This document shows positions 17,892 through 27,446 of a stretch of DNA of 64,000 nucleotides, one piece after another (the stretch's first letter is position 1; each line of letters opens with the position of its first letter). The stretch comes from Pedobacter mucosus (lineage in GTDB: Bacteria; Bacteroidota; Bacteroidia; Sphingobacteriales; Sphingobacteriaceae): positions 4,865,030 through 4,929,029 of the forward strand of contig NZ_CP087585.1 in the NCBI RefSeq assembly GCF_022200785.1. Reading direction: 5' to 3'. The translations under genes and the position numbers were made by a program. Below the pieces are notes generated by a model. That model was not told where the DNA came from. It searched no databases and worked only from the letters and a program-made list of their open reading frames with translations.

Positions 17892-18608
17892 ATGACAAAA
17901 TTATCGGTTAATATCAATAAAATTGCTACGCTTCGCAATAGTCGCGGAGGTAATAATCCTGATTTAGTTAAAGTTGCATTAGATTGTGAACGTTTTGGTG
18001 CACAAGGAATCACGGTGCATCCACGTCCTGATGAACGCCACATTCGCTATCAGGATGTTTATGATTTAAAGGCTGCAATTACTACTGAATTTAATATTGA
18101 AGGTAATTGTAAAGAAGATAAATTTGTCGATTTGGTTTTAGCAAATAAGCCGGCGCAAGTTACGCTGGTTCCGGATGTAGAAGGACAAATTACTTCTAAC
18201 CATGGTTGGGATACAATTAAGCATGCAGCTTATTTAAAGGAAATGGTTGCTGTATTTCAGAAAGAAGGTATTCGCGTTTCTATTTTTGTAGATCCCGTTG
18301 TAGAAATGATTGAAGGTGCAGCAGATACTGGAACGGATAGAATTGAATTATATACTGAAGCTTATGCGCATAACTATTATGCTGATCGTGAAAAAGCCGT
18401 TGTAAATTATATTTCTGCGGCTCATCATGCAAATAAATTGGGTTTAGGCATAAATGCTGGTCATGATTTAGATCTGCACAACCTCCACTATTTTGCTCAA
18501 AGCATACCAGGTTTGTTAGAGGTTTCTATTGGTCATGCGCTTATTAGCGATGCGCTATATTTAGGTTTAGAAACTACGATTCAAAAATACCTGCAACAAC
18601 TTGCTTAA
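17892..18608 (+). CDS. pdxJ: Pyridoxine 5'-phosphate synthase
   Basis: The 238-residue TIM-barrel enzyme condenses 3-amino-2-oxopropyl phosphate with deoxyxylulose 5-phosphate to form pyridoxine phosphate. Family markers are [21 protein letters not shown] at the N-terminus, [23 protein letters not shown], and [15 protein letters not shown] with [15 protein letters not shown] at the C-terminus. The length is standard. It stands alone, transcribed away from the GT39 operon, with a -7 element almost touching the start codon. Confidence 0.97.
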   Translation: MTKLSVNINKIATLRNSRGGNNPDLVKVALDCERFGAQGITVHPRPDERHIRYQDVYDLKAAITTEFNIEGNCKEDKFVDLVLANKPAQVTLVPDVEGQITSNHGWDTIKHAAYLKEMVAVFQKEGIRVSIFVDPVVEMIEGAADTGTDRIELYTEAYAHNYYADREKAVVNYISAAHHANKLGLGINAGHDLDLHNLHYFAQSIPGLLEVSIGHALISDALYLGLETTIQKYLQQLA

Positions 18609-18750
18609 TGAAGCTGAAAGTCTAAAGCAAAAAGACTTAAGCTCCACTCAAAATTGTCACATTGATCTTGTCGAAATGAAGAGATTTAATTTTCCTCAAT
18701 CGCTAAGGCGTATGTCTTGATATCTGATACTAAATACTCGATACTTATAA
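18609..18750. repeat. Short dispersed repeat words between pdxJ and the EamA gene
   Basis: This gap contains a TGTCACATTGATCTTGTCGA word resembling a widespread intergenic repeat, and a run of near-repeats GATATCTGATACTAAATACT and CTCGATACTT just before the next start codon. No gene is seen. Confidence 0.4.
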
Positions 18751-19647
18751 ATGTTAAAAGGAATTTTCCTTGTTTTTTTCGGCGCCTGTAGTTTCGGCAT
18801 CCTTTCTACATTCGTTAAACTTGCTTACAAAGATGGTTATACTTTAGGCGATGTAACTGGTGCGCAAGCTTTTTTTGGAGCTGTAATTCTTTGGATTTTA
18901 TATTTTATTCAGCGTAGAACATCGAGTTATAAACTAAATAAAAAAGTAATTACTACACCTTGGTGGAAAATGGTTTTAGCAGGAACTTGCACTGGTTTAG
19001 TTAGTATTTTTTATTATCAAAGCGTTAAATTAATTCCTAATTCTGTTGCCATAATTTTGTTGATGCAATTTATATGGATTAGTATTTTAATGGAATTTAT
19101 CATATTTAAAAAGAAACCAACTGGCTTACAATTATTCGCAATTCTACTGGTTTTATTAGGAACTGTTTTAGCTAGCGGAATGGTGGAAACAAGTATTAAA
19201 GCTTTAGATTTTAAAGGAATTGGTTTTGGTTTATTAGCTGCGGTTTCTTATGCTGGATTTTTAATGTTAAGTGGAAAAATTGGAAATGAATATCCACCGC
19301 TAAAGAAAAGTGCCTTAATGATTACTGGAGCTTGTATTTTGATTTTTATTATTTTTCCACCTGTATTTTTATTTGACGGTGCTTTACATGGCAGTCTACT
19401 TAAATGGGGATTAATTATAGCAATTTTCGGAACGGTAATTCCGCCTTTATTTTATGCGGAAGGCGTACCGAAAATAGGAACGGCTTTAAGCTCCATTTTA
19501 AGCGCTGCCGAATTACCAGTGGCAGTGTTGATGGCAGGATTTGTATTACAAGAACAGGTTTCTTTATTGCGATGGGTTGGTGTTGCAGTAATTTTATCGG
19601 CTATGGTTTTGCCCAATTTGAAGTATTTGCGAAAGGAAAGGGCTTAA
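18751..19647 (+). CDS. EamA/DMT-family transporter
   Basis: A 298-residue protein with ten hydrophobic segments arranged as two EamA repeats (about 1-145 and 155-295). The repeats carry the family's GACSFGILSTFVKLAY and VPKIGTALSSILSAAELPVAVL motifs. Such proteins export or import small metabolites across the inner membrane; the substrate cannot be read from sequence. The stop codon is embedded in the first copy of an inverted-repeat element, which shows that the element lies hard against the gene end. Confidence 0.9.
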   Translation: MLKGIFLVFFGACSFGILSTFVKLAYKDGYTLGDVTGAQAFFGAVILWILYFIQRRTSSYKLNKKVITTPWWKMVLAGTCTGLVSIFYYQSVKLIPNSVAIILLMQFIWISILMEFIIFKKKPTGLQLFAILLVLLGTVLASGMVETSIKALDFKGIGFGLLAAVSYAGFLMLSGKIGNEYPPLKKSALMITGACILIFIIFPPVFLFDGALHGSLLKWGLIIAIFGTVIPPLFYAEGVPKIGTALSSILSAAELPVAVLMAGFVLQEQVSLLRWVGVAVILSAMVLPNLKYLRKERA

Positions 19648-19907
19648 CCGCAAAGTTCGCGAAGAATAGGCGCAGAGAACGCAAAGTCGGGAGTTGAAAA
19701 ATTACCATAAAAGAAACAAAACTGTGTTTTCTCTTCTTGGAAATCTTCGTGGTGAAAATGACTTAACTGCAGAGTGCACAATAGAAAGGCACAGGAGCAC
19801 GGAGTCAAAAACCTGTTTTTTCGTGTCTTTGTGGTGAAAAAAACTCTTAGCCATCGATGAAAAACTTCTTTTCCTTTGCGAAAAACTTTGCGTTCTTTGC
19901 GGTTAGA
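19646..19907. repeat. 260-bp intergenic element with CGCAAAG inverted repeats
   Basis: The left end (AACCGCAAAGTTCGCGAAG, then GCGCAGAGAACGCAAAG) is an imperfect inverted copy of the right end (CTTTGCGTTCTTTGCGGTTA). Between them are CTTCGTGGTGAAAA, a GGCACAGGAGCACGGAGTC word and GTCTTTGTGGTGAAAA, so the same theme recurs with drift. It contains no credible gene; a frame that crosses its right end into the following lipoprotein is an artefact of the repeat. Related words are common between genes in many bacterial genomes. Confidence 0.65.
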
Positions 19908-19937
19908 TTTATATCTTTAAAGTATTTAGAACACACA

Positions 19938-20501
19938 ATGAAAAAACTTACTATTTATCTCCTATCATTTGTCATTATCGGTTTCGCTGGATGTAAAACC
20001 AAAACCACTATAAACCAAAATGAAGCCGGCGAGGTAATTACTGATTATTTGAAGGCCAATCCAGAATACAAAACCACGCGGTTTGATTATGGAGAAATTA
20101 AGTTCAACAGCACCAATGATATGTTCGAACTAGGTAAATATAAATCTTTAGCAACAAAAGGTTTGATAACGCTAAGTTTAAAAGAAGCTAAAAAGAAATT
20201 TTTATCAAAAGACAGCAGCTATGTTTATCAAATTACTTTGACTGATAAAGCAAGTCCGCTGGTTTTAAAACAGGATAATAACAAAGCAACTGTTAGGGTT
20301 GTTGAATATAAACTATCAGATGAGAAGCCCGTAGATTTTTCTCAAGTGAATTCAACTACAGCAAAAGTGACGGTTTCTTTAAAAATGGTAACTACAGATT
20401 TTGAACCTTTTGACAAAGATGCAAGCAAAAACAGCAACTTTATTACCAAAACCTATAAATTAAAATTGAGTAAGGATGAAGGTTGGAAAGTGCAGAAATA
20501 A
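19938..20501 (+). CDS. Lipoprotein of unknown function
   Basis: From ATG 19938 the protein is 187 residues long with a type II signal peptide (MKKLTIYLLSFVIIGFAGC, lipobox GFAGC, Cys19). I prefer this start over an in-frame ATG at 19857, because the upstream 27 codons are made of the dispersed repeat. The mature part is beta-rich and polar, with TLTDKASPLVLKQDNNKATV and a C-terminal KLSKDEGWKVQK. I recognise no domain. It probably sits on the periplasmic side of a membrane. No operon partner: the downstream gene is convergent. Confidence 0.75.
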   Translation: MKKLTIYLLSFVIIGFAGCKTKTTINQNEAGEVITDYLKANPEYKTTRFDYGEIKFNSTNDMFELGKYKSLATKGLITLSLKEAKKKFLSKDSSYVYQITLTDKASPLVLKQDNNKATVRVVEYKLSDEKPVDFSQVNSTTAKVTVSLKMVTTDFEPFDKDASKNSNFITKTYKLKLSKDEGWKVQK

Positions 20502-20517
20502 GATGGTGAATTTTAGT

Positions 20518-21372
20518 TTAATAACTATCCTTCCTTTTTAAAAACCAAGTCTTAAACTGCTTAAACAAACCAGTTTTTTTAGATTTTTCTTTCCCATCGT
20601 GAGATAAATTGTGATCGTAATGATTTTGCAATTCTAATGCATAATTTTTCTCAGTTTGACTGCCAAAATTAAATTTCTCGATAAATTTAAGGACATGAAA
20701 ATTCAAAGTACTGTTATGCGAAACTGCGAAATACTCGCTTCTTTGAGCATTTGTCTTGTTTTTATTTATTTCTTCTTCTCCGTTTTCAGCAAAATAATCG
20801 ATGTGTATAATCAACGGTTTTAGTTTTTTTAATCTTTTGGTTCCTTTTCGCTCGTTTCTCCAAGGGTGTTCTGCTTTATAAAGCTGTGCAAGTAGAAAAT
20901 CCTTCTTCCAAAGGGTAACTTGATGAGACATCAGATATTTTGATAACTTAATATCTATTTCAGCAACATTTAAGCCTTCAATAAAATTATTGGTTGCATT
21001 TGTATTATATATGCTAGCGCTATGGAGTTTTACTTGTTGCCAATTATTTTTAATTGCTGATTCAAATAGTAAATCGAAAAATTTAGCGTTAACTGGCTTG
21101 CTTAACCACATATCTTCTTGAAAATATAATATGTATTCTTCATCGATATTATTTAATAAAGCTCGAAGGCGATCGGCCCATTCTCCTTTACCAGATTTGA
21201 TATTTTGAAAGCCCTGAAGTTCTGCGCTAATTATCTCTGTAGCAAAATAATAATTGCAAGGAATGTTGAAATCCCAATTTTTGCGGAAAGCGAGATCGAA
21301 ACCTTTATAAAGAAATTCATAGCGATCGCAAGCATGCACCAGAAGTGCAATTTTATTATTATTTCCAGCCAT
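20518..21372 (-). CDS. Glycosyltransferase-like protein, unnamed
   Basis: A 284-residue soluble protein. The N-terminus (NKIALLVHACDRYEFLYKGF) and the YILYFQEDMWL segment around residue 108 with an acidic D motif look like a nucleotide-sugar-binding GT-A fold. HPWRNERKGTKRLKKL and a basic, lysine-rich C-terminus follow. I have seen this layout in unnamed capsular or LPS glycosyltransferases but cannot name the family. It has no signal peptide or membrane segment and is monocistronic. A role in surface glycan assembly is a guess. Confidence 0.55.
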   Translation of the reverse strand: MAGNNNKIALLVHACDRYEFLYKGFDLAFRKNWDFNIPCNYYFATEIISAELQGFQNIKSGKGEWADRLRALLNNIDEEYILYFQEDMWLSKPVNAKFFDLLFESAIKNNWQQVKLHSASIYNTNATNNFIEGLNVAEIDIKLSKYLMSHQVTLWKKDFLLAQLYKAEHPWRNERKGTKRLKKLKPLIIHIDYFAENGEEEINKNKTNAQRSEYFAVSHNSTLNFHVLKFIEKFNFGSQTEKNYALELQNHYDHNLSHDGKEKSKKTGLFKQFKTWFLKRKDSY

Positions 21373-21470
21373 AAGAAAATGATAGGTTCGATTTTATCCT
21401 AAGTTACGGAAATATGCTTAGCATTAGGTTTGCATATTGCAACTTTTGTTTATTGCAGGTTATTAAGTAT

Positions 21471-21535
21471 TTAAACCTGATAGTAGCGATAGCCTGCAGT
21501 TATTTTAATTGGAGCTTTAGCGTATAGCAGGGAGC
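21471..21535 (-). repeat. Dispersed stem-loop element, copy 2 (inverted)
   Basis: Read on the minus strand it has the order CTCCCTGCTATACGCTAAAG, a weak central palindrome, then GCTATCGCTACTATCAGG-TTTA. This lines up with the copies at 26357 and 8603, with drift in the hairpin. Confidence 0.45.
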
Positions 21536-21685
21536 AACGTTAATTTCTTCGCGAAAGTTGCTTTCCAAATCATGAAATTAAATTTTGATTTACCGATATA
21601 TAATCAATTCGTAAAATCAGCAATTATGCGATAAACTCACGTGTTTTTTACAGTTCGATTATGGAGAAAACATATTCAAATTCCT

Positions 21686-21693
21686 TACCTTTG
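21686..21693 (+). promoter_or_regulatory. -7 element of gcvP, TACCTTTG
   Basis: Exact TAnnTTTG match 23 bases before the gcvP start codon, leaving a short conventional leader. No clear -33 motif. Confidence 0.55.
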
Positions 21694-21716
21694 CGGCATC
21701 TTATTATTCATATTGC

Positions 21717-24593
21717 ATGAGCTTAAATATCCATTACAAGGAAGATTTTCAAAACCGACATATTGCGCCAAATCAGGAAGATACTGAAGCAATGTTGAAA
21801 ACTATTGGCGTTAATTCGATTGATGAATTGATCGAACAAACTGTACCGGCAACCATCAGGTTAAAACAGCCTTTAAATTTACCGCCGGCTAAGTCTGAAA
21901 CTGAATATCTTAGTACTTTAAAACAAACTTCTTTGTTGAATAAAGTTTTTAAAAGCTTTATTGGTCAGGGTTATTACGATACCATTACGCCAGGTGTAAT
22001 TCTGCGTAACGTATTTGAAAATCCAGGATGGTATACACAATATACGCCATATCAGGCTGAAATTGCACAAGGTCGTTTGCAGGCTTTATTAAATTTCCAA
22101 ACAATGGTTATCGATTTAACCGGAATGGAAATTGCGAATGCCTCACTTTTAGATGAAGGTACAGCTGCAGCCGAGGCGATGTTTATGCAATATTCTACGC
22201 GTAAAAATCTGTCAGCAAAAAAATATTTTGTTTCCGAGTTGGTTTTCCCTCAAACAATAGATATTTTAAAAACCCGTGCTAATCCTTACGGCATTGAATT
22301 GGTTGTTGGAAGCCATTTAGAATTTGTTGCTACAGCAGAATTTTTTGGAGCAATTGTTCAATATCCGGCCGGAAATGGAGAAGTATTTAATTACAAAAGC
22401 TTCGCATCCGACTTACATACTTTAAATATTAAATTAACGGTTGCGGCCGATATTTTAAGCTTAACCTTATTAACGCCTCCGGGCGAATGGGGCGCTGATA
22501 TCGTTGTTGGTACTACTCAACGTTTCGGAATACCAATGGGTTTTGGCGGTCCACATGCTGCTTTTTTCGCAACGAAAGATGAATATAAACGCTCAATTCC
22601 AGGGCGTATAATTGGTGTAACCATTGATAGCCATGGCGATTATGCATTACGTATGGCTTTGCAAACCCGCGAGCAACATATTCGTAGAGATAAAGCGACT
22701 TCAAACATTTGTACCGCACAAGCTTTGCTAGCCATTATGGCTGGTTTTTATGCGGCTTATCACGGTCCGAAAGGATTAAAAGCTATTGCCGAACGTACAC
22801 ATGGTTTAGCAATTAGTTTGGCATCAACTTTAAAAACTTTAGGTTTTGAACAATTAAGCTCAGTTTATTTCGATACTATTCGTTTCGAATTGGGCGATTT
22901 AAAAGGTCCGATCCATTCTGGATGTATCGATAACGAAATCAATTTAAATTATAATGGAAGTGTTGCAACCATCTCATTTGATGAAACCAGCACTTTTGAA
23001 GATGTTGCCTTAATTGCAAAAATCTTCGCCAAAGTTAAAGCGATTGCTGCTGATGAGGTTGAAGTTGTGGAAAATGTGGAAACGGTTATTCCTGCTGAAT
23101 TACAGCGTACTTCTACCTATTTAACCCATCCAATTTTCAATTCGCACCATTCGGAACACGAAATGTTGCGTTATATTAAATCGTTAGAAGCAAAAGATTT
23201 ATCACTTTGCCACTCGATGATTGCTTTGGGAAGTTGTACAATGAAATTAAATGCAACGGCAGAAATGATTCCGGTTACTTGGTCTCATTTTGGTCGTGTA
23301 CATCCGTTTGCGCCAGCTGATCAAGTGTTAGGTTATTATTCAGTTTTCAATGAATTGGATAAATGGTTGAGCGAAATCACTGGTTTTGCCGCGATGAGTT
23401 TACAGCCAAACGCTGGTGCGCAAGGTGAATATGCTGGCCTAATGGTTATTCGTGCTTATCATCATGATAGAGGTGATTTTCACCGTAATGTGGCGCTAAT
23501 TCCTGCATCTGCTCATGGTACAAATCCGGCCTCTGCGGCAATGGCCGATATGAAAATTATCGTTGTAAAATCTTTGGAAAACGGAAACATTGATGTTGAA
23601 GATTTAAAAGCTAAAGCAGAATTACACAAAGATAATTTGTCGTGTTTAATGGTTACTTATCCATCTACACATGGTGTTTTTGAAGAAAGTATCATTGAAA
23701 TTTGTGAAACTATACATGCCAACGGCGGACAAGTTTATATGGATGGTGCAAACATGAATGCCCAGGTTGGTTTAACAAGTCCAGCTAATATTGGCGCTGA
23801 TGTTTGCCACTTAAATTTACATAAAACTTTTTGTATTCCTCACGGTGGCGGTGGTCCTGGTATGGGTCCAATTGGCGTAGCAAAACACCTGGTTCCTTAT
23901 CTTCCTGGTCATGCGGTAATCGATATTGACAAAGGAAAATCTATTTCTGCCGTTTCATCTGCACCTTGGGGTTCAGCATCGATATTAATTATTTCTCATG
24001 CTTACATCGCAATGATGGGCGCTGAAGGATTAACGAATGCAACTAAATATGCAATTTTAAACGCTAACTACATGAAAGCTTGTTTAGAGCAACATTATCC
24101 AGTGCTTTATTCAGGCGCTCAGGGTCGTTGTGCACACGAAATGATTTTAGATTGCCGTTCATTTAAGGCTTTCGGAATTGAAGTTACTGATATTGCAAAG
24201 AGATTAATGGACTACGGTTTTCATGCGCCAACGGTTTCCTTCCCAGTTGCAGGAACTTTAATGGTTGAGCCTACAGAATCTGAACCTAAACATGAATTGG
24301 ATCGTTTTTGTGAGGCGCTAATCGCGATTAAAAACGAAATAACAGCAGTAGAAAACGGTACGCTAGATAAAATTGATAATCCTTTAAAGAACGCTCCTCA
24401 TACCGTCTCTGTAATTACTGCAAACGAATGGGATCACGCTTATAGCCGTCAAACAGCTGCGTTTCCACTTCCATATGTGTTAGAGCGCAAGTTCTGGCCA
24501 TCAGTTGGTCGTGTGAATGATAGTCATGGAGATCGCTCATTAATTTGCGCATGTCCACCAATTGAAAGTTATTTGGAAGAAATCGTTCCTTAG
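21717..24593 (+). CDS. gcvP: Glycine dehydrogenase (decarboxylating), P protein
   Basis: A 958-residue fused P protein of the glycine cleavage system, which decarboxylates glycine with PLP and loads aminomethyl on lipoyl-GcvH. Both halves are present: the N-terminal half with FRNRHIAPN-like start and [22 protein letters not shown], and the C-terminal half with [16 protein letters not shown] and the PLP-lysine motif [19 protein letters not shown] (Lys about 703). Length is normal for the single-chain form. gcvT and gcvH are not adjacent. Lipoate for the system comes from enzymes such as LipA at 7557. Confidence 0.98.
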   Translation: MSLNIHYKEDFQNRHIAPNQEDTEAMLKTIGVNSIDELIEQTVPATIRLKQPLNLPPAKSETEYLSTLKQTSLLNKVFKSFIGQGYYDTITPGVILRNVFENPGWYTQYTPYQAEIAQGRLQALLNFQTMVIDLTGMEIANASLLDEGTAAAEAMFMQYSTRKNLSAKKYFVSELVFPQTIDILKTRANPYGIELVVGSHLEFVATAEFFGAIVQYPAGNGEVFNYKSFASDLHTLNIKLTVAADILSLTLLTPPGEWGADIVVGTTQRFGIPMGFGGPHAAFFATKDEYKRSIPGRIIGVTIDSHGDYALRMALQTREQHIRRDKATSNICTAQALLAIMAGFYAAYHGPKGLKAIAERTHGLAISLASTLKTLGFEQLSSVYFDTIRFELGDLKGPIHSGCIDNEINLNYNGSVATISFDETSTFEDVALIAKIFAKVKAIAADEVEVVENVETVIPAELQRTSTYLTHPIFNSHHSEHEMLRYIKSLEAKDLSLCHSMIALGSCTMKLNATAEMIPVTWSHFGRVHPFAPADQVLGYYSVFNELDKWLSEITGFAAMSLQPNAGAQGEYAGLMVIRAYHHDRGDFHRNVALIPASAHGTNPASAAMADMKIIVVKSLENGNIDVEDLKAKAELHKDNLSCLMVTYPSTHGVFEESIIEICETIHANGGQVYMDGANMNAQVGLTSPANIGADVCHLNLHKTFCIPHGGGGPGMGPIGVAKHLVPYLPGHAVIDIDKGKSISAVSSAPWGSASILIISHAYIAMMGAEGLTNATKYAILNANYMKACLEQHYPVLYSGAQGRCAHEMILDCRSFKAFGIEVTDIAKRLMDYGFHAPTVSFPVAGTLMVEPTESEPKHELDRFCEALIAIKNEITAVENGTLDKIDNPLKNAPHTVSVITANEWDHAYSRQTAAFPLPYVLERKFWPSVGRVNDSHGDRSLICACPPIESYLEEIVP

Positions 24594-24981
24594 AAAGGTG
24601 GAGGGTTCAAGGTAGAGGGTTAAAGGTTTTCCTTGCCAAAGCTAACACCAATTCCGTCATTGCGAGGAGGAACGACGCGGCAATCTAATTAGATAAAATA
24701 TCTGCAAGTTTTGTGAAATTATTTTCATGAAACTTGCAGATTTTTTTTTGGCCCCAGTTCCTGTCATTCTGTATGCAATGAAGAATCTCCAAGCAATGAG
24801 GAATAATTTCAAATGAACCATAGAACCAAGATTTTTAAGTAAATTCTTAATTTTTGAGATCTTTCTTTTGGAAATGTACAGTCAGTATTCCATCGGAAAC
24901 TGCAGTCCCGCCATTCGCTGTAGCCCAATAAAAAATTGGGGCTGCCGCTGCTGTCGGGTTTAAAGAAATTGGTAATTCGTC
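24594..24981. repeat. Repeat-filled gap downstream of gcvP
   Basis: 388 bases with no gene, composed of several dispersed words. GAGGGTTAAAGGTTTT (24615-24630) recurs exactly at 45273-45288. The CGTCATTGCGAGGAGGAACG stretch followed by CGGCAATCT (near 24657-24686) is a widespread intergenic repeat. A CCTGTCATTCTGTATGCAAT word and a dispersed stem-loop copy (24906-24965) complete it. A minus-strand frame of about 75 codons across the repeats is not credible. Confidence 0.55.
24906..24965 (+). repeat. Dispersed stem-loop element, copy 3
   Basis: The order is TCCCGCCATTCGCTGTA, hairpin GCCCAAT / ATTGGGGC with an A-rich loop, then TGCCGCTGCTGTCGGGTTTA. The outer parts match the copy at 26357 while the hairpin arms differ in a compensated manner. 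Confidence 0.6.
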
Positions 24982-25338
24982 TTAATAAAACTCCCCAAAA
25001 TGCCATAAAATTCCAGCTGGATCGATCAGAAAACATTCTTTACCCCAAGTTTCGTTTTTAATTGGCATCAACTTAACATTTTCGTATTTCGTAGGTAAAT
25101 CTAATTCTAAAAGTTCATTATAAAATTTGGTTACATCATCTACTTCCAAGAAAATCATGGTATTATCAACCCAATCTTTAACATAAGCTTTCTGTAGATA
25201 AAAAGCCAAAGTGCCAGTTTTAAACACCGACATATTTTCGCCTAGCGTTGTTTCTTCAAAGCCTAAGTCATGGTAGAAACTTCTAGAAATATCGAAGTTT
25301 TTAGCGCCAATAAACGGTCGAATTGATTTTGCGTTCAT
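24982..25338 (-). CDS. VOC-superfamily (glyoxalase/bleomycin-resistance-like) protein
   Basis: From ATG 25338 (MNAKSIRPFIGAKNFDISRS) the protein is 118 residues; an upstream in-frame ATG adds 11 residues unlike the family. It has one VOC module: SRSFYHDLGFEETTLGENMSVF, FYLQKAY, MIFLEVDDVTKFYNEL, then WGKECFLIDPAGILWHFGEF. The pattern is that of small Bacteroidota glyoxalase-like proteins. Substrate is unknown. No metal-binding set beyond the C-terminal H/E can be assigned with certainty. Confidence 0.85.
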   Translation of the reverse strand: MNAKSIRPFIGAKNFDISRSFYHDLGFEETTLGENMSVFKTGTLAFYLQKAYVKDWVDNTMIFLEVDDVTKFYNELLELDLPTKYENVKLMPIKNETWGKECFLIDPAGILWHFGEFY

Positions 25339-25400
25339 AAGTGCTAATATAAGTCTTTCTGCACTATGCAACCTAAAATAGTAGCATCGGCCAAAGTTTT

Positions 25401-25459
25401 TAAACGGGATTGAAGTGGTATCTTCCGATTTTATATCGGAAATTTAACGTAAAGCCCGA
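25401..25459 (-). repeat. Dispersed stem-loop element, copy 4 (inverted)
   Basis: On the minus strand: CGGGCTTTACGTTAAAT, hairpin TTCCGAT / ATCGGAA, then GATACCACTTCAATCCCGTTTA. The layout equals the other copies; the hairpin is perfect over 7 bp. Confidence 0.55.
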
Positions 25460-25627
25460 CGAACAATAATAGCTGCGTCTGCAATTGCTTTCCTATAAAA
25501 ATATCAAGTAATATATAATTAAATTAAACCACATCTCAATTTTGAAGTCTATAGAATGATTTTAAATAAAACCGTATTTTTTCTAAAAAGTTAACATACA
25601 TCAACGGCGGAAATAGAATCCATTAAC

Positions 25628-25635
25628 TACATTTG
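25628..25635 (+). promoter_or_regulatory. -7 element of the YceI gene, TACATTTG
   Basis: TACATTTG matches TAnnTTTG and lies 25 bases before the ATG at 25661. Confidence 0.5.
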
Positions 25636-25660
25636 CATTATAAATTTAAAAACCAAAGAA

Positions 25661-26248
25661 ATGAAATTGAAAATCACCTCTATCTTTTTATTAGTGGCAG
25701 TTGTATCACTGTCGGCTTTTAAAAATCCTATTAAACCAGTAACTTATACTGTAGATGCAGCAAAATCAACCGTAACTTGGATTGGTAAAAAGGTAACTGG
25801 ATCGCACAATGGAACAATCGCTTTACAATCAGGAACGCTAAATGTTGATGGTAAAAAAGTAACTGGTGGTACATTCACTATTGATATGAACTCTATCAAA
25901 GATGCTGATGGAAGCGCGAAATTAGAAGGTCACTTAAAAGCGGATGATTTTTTTGGTGTTGCAAAATTCCCAACTACAACATTTGTAATCACTAAAATTA
26001 CAGGTTCTGGTGCTAACTTAAATGTTGCTGGTAACTTAACAATTAAAGGTATTACTAAGCCGTTAACTTTCCCTGCAACTGTATCAGTAAATGCAGACGG
26101 AACAGTTTCTGCTTTAGCTGGTAAAATTGTTGTTGATAGAACTAAATATGATATCAGATACGGATCTAAATCTTTCTTCGATAGCATTGGCGATAAAGCA
26201 ATTGATGATAATTTTGAATTAGCTGTAAAATTAGTAGCTAAAAAATAA
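25661..26248 (+). CDS. YceI-family periplasmic protein
   Basis: A 195-residue protein with signal peptide (MKLKITSIFLLVAVVSLSAF). The mature part is a complete YceI lipocalin-like barrel: TYTVDAAKSTVTWIGKKVTG at the start, GGTFTIDMNSIKD, LEGHLKADDFFGVAKFPTT, GNLTIKGITKPLTFPATV and DRTKYDIRYGSKSFFDSIGD at the end. YceI proteins bind long-chain isoprenoid or lipid molecules in the periplasm; the ligand here is not known. It is monocistronic with a clear terminator. Confidence 0.95.
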   Translation: MKLKITSIFLLVAVVSLSAFKNPIKPVTYTVDAAKSTVTWIGKKVTGSHNGTIALQSGTLNVDGKKVTGGTFTIDMNSIKDADGSAKLEGHLKADDFFGVAKFPTTTFVITKITGSGANLNVAGNLTIKGITKPLTFPATVSVNADGTVSALAGKIVVDRTKYDIRYGSKSFFDSIGDKAIDDNFELAVKLVAKK

Positions 26249-26266
26249 TTTTCCTTTATTGGAATT

Positions 26267-26299
26267 TGAAGGCTTACTTTTAAAAGTAGGCCTTTTTTT
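26267..26299 (+). terminator. Intrinsic terminator of the YceI gene
   Basis: A stem AAGGCTTACTTTT / AAAAGTAGGCCTT with one mismatch, followed by a T-run, starts 18 bases after the stop codon. Confidence 0.88.
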
Positions 26300-26678
26300 G
26301 TTTTCGCTTTTTTTAAGATTTAGGAAAGCAATTTCAGTAATTAATTTTAATGTTTCTTCCCGCCCTCCGCTTTATTCCCGATAGAAAAAATCGGGAGATG
26401 CCGCTGCGATCGGGTTTAGAAACGCAGTGGAGTGGAAGAAATAAGGGTTGCCAAAGCACAGGGTATGGCTAAAGCCTTGGGAGATTATTTTAAAATCAGC
26501 CAGCTGAAGCTGGCTGCAATGAATATTAGCAAAGTGTGAAATATTAAATTTTTTGCTGAAGCCAATTTTTAATTTATAGATACAGCATTAGTCTTTAATC
26601 CTTGCTCATTGTTCTTTGCTCTTCAAATATTATAACCCCTAGGTTTTAAGCCCTTCGGGGAGGGTTGGGAGGGGCCCC
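26300..26678. repeat. Repeat cluster between YceI and the metallo-hydrolase
   Basis: 379 bases with no gene. It contains a well-preserved dispersed stem-loop (26357-26424), a CAGCCAGCTGAAGCTGGCTG palindrome (26498-26517), a TCTTTAATCCTTGCTCATTG word (26592 on) shared with 29208-29322 and 33346-33482, and a G-rich inverted repeat CCCTTCGGGGAGGG with flanking CCCCT / AGGGG (26636-26676). Confidence 0.6.
26357..26424 (+). repeat. Dispersed stem-loop element, copy 5 (best preserved)
   Basis: TTCCCGCCCTCCGCTTTAT, hairpin TCCCGAT / ATCGGGA with loop AGAAAAA, then GATGCCGCTGCGATCGGGTTTAG. I use it as the reference for the family. Confidence 0.65.
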
Positions 26679-27446
26679 TTACCTAATCTTAAACCCAACT
26701 TCAACTACATCAATAAAACCAGTTGATGCACTTTTACCATGATAAAATAAACATTCCCAGTTTTCTGTTGCAGCTCTTTTGCCAAATTCTTTACGAAGTT
26801 CCATCGCTTTGCGACCATCGAAATCATATTTTGCAATAAAATTTTTAACCAATTCTTCCGGCTCAGGTAAAACATCACCACCAAAAAATACTTTTTGGTT
26901 TCCTTCCGTTATTAAGAAAACCTGGTGGTTTGGACAATGTGCTCCAGTAAATTCGTAAGCAATAGATTCATTTAAATTCCCATCACCTTCTACAAATGAA
27001 AGCTGCGCATTGCGTTGAACAAAATCAAAAATATCAGTATGATAAGAAGATGAAGTGCTGCTAAACGCAGTTTCCCATTCGCCACGATTAATAACATATT
27101 CTGCATCTGGAAAACTTAATTCTATATTATCATTTCCTTTTTTATGAATCATTCCGCCAGAATGATCGTAGTGTAAATGAGACATCAAAACTTTAGTAAC
27201 ATCAGTTGGATCAAATCCTGCGTTACGAATATTTTTATGTAAAATCAATTCACCTTGATCATCATTGAAACCTAAGCCCGTATCAAACAAAACAAGATCA
27301 TTTTTTAATTCAACTAAAAAAGGCTGAACATTTATAAATAAAGAACCAGGTCTATCTTTAAAATTATGAAGGGTAGGATCGAACGGAACAAATTTCTTGG
27401 TTGCATTAACTGAATAAGTTCCTTCGAATAACGTGTGTACTTGCAA
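26679..27446 (-). CDS. MBL-fold metallo-hydrolase
   Basis: A 255-residue protein with the metallo-beta-lactamase signature: MSHLHYDHSGG (HxHxDH), a later histidine in TGAHCPNHQVFL, and FFGGDVLP with the bridging aspartate. FYHGKSAS near the end provides the last histidine. This supports a two-zinc hydrolase of the lactonase-like group, but the substrate is unknown. The only usable start is TTG at 27446, which partly overlaps a TATCTTG sequence resembling a -7 element, so the exact start is uncertain. It is divergent from recJ. Confidence 0.85.
   Translation of the reverse strand: MQVHTLFEGTYSVNATKKFVPFDPTLHNFKDRPGSLFINVQPFLVELKNDLVLFDTGLGFNDDQGELILHKNIRNAGFDPTDVTKVLMSHLHYDHSGGMIHKKGNDNIELSFPDAEYVINRGEWETAFSSTSSSYHTDIFDFVQRNAQLSFVEGDGNLNESIAYEFTGAHCPNHQVFLITEGNQKVFFGGDVLPEPEELVKNFIAKYDFDGRKAMELRKEFGKRAATENWECLFYHGKSASTGFIDVVEVGFKIR

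Larger units (their letters stand above)
21373..21716. other. Gap between the unnamed glycosyltransferase and gcvP
   Basis: 344 bases with no gene. It holds an inverted-orientation copy of the dispersed stem-loop element (about 21471-21535) and the gcvP promoter at its right end. Confidence 0.6.

Noticed and set aside
19857-19937. 27-codon upstream extension of the lipoprotein gene
   Set aside because: The extension is made of the CGCAAAG repeat; starting at 19938 gives a perfect signal peptide and lipobox.
22513-22719. Minus-strand ORF inside gcvP
   Set aside because: Shadow of a highly conserved coding sequence.
24809-25036. 75-codon minus-strand frame downstream of gcvP
   Set aside because: Composed of repeat sequence plus the 3' end of the VOC gene in another frame.
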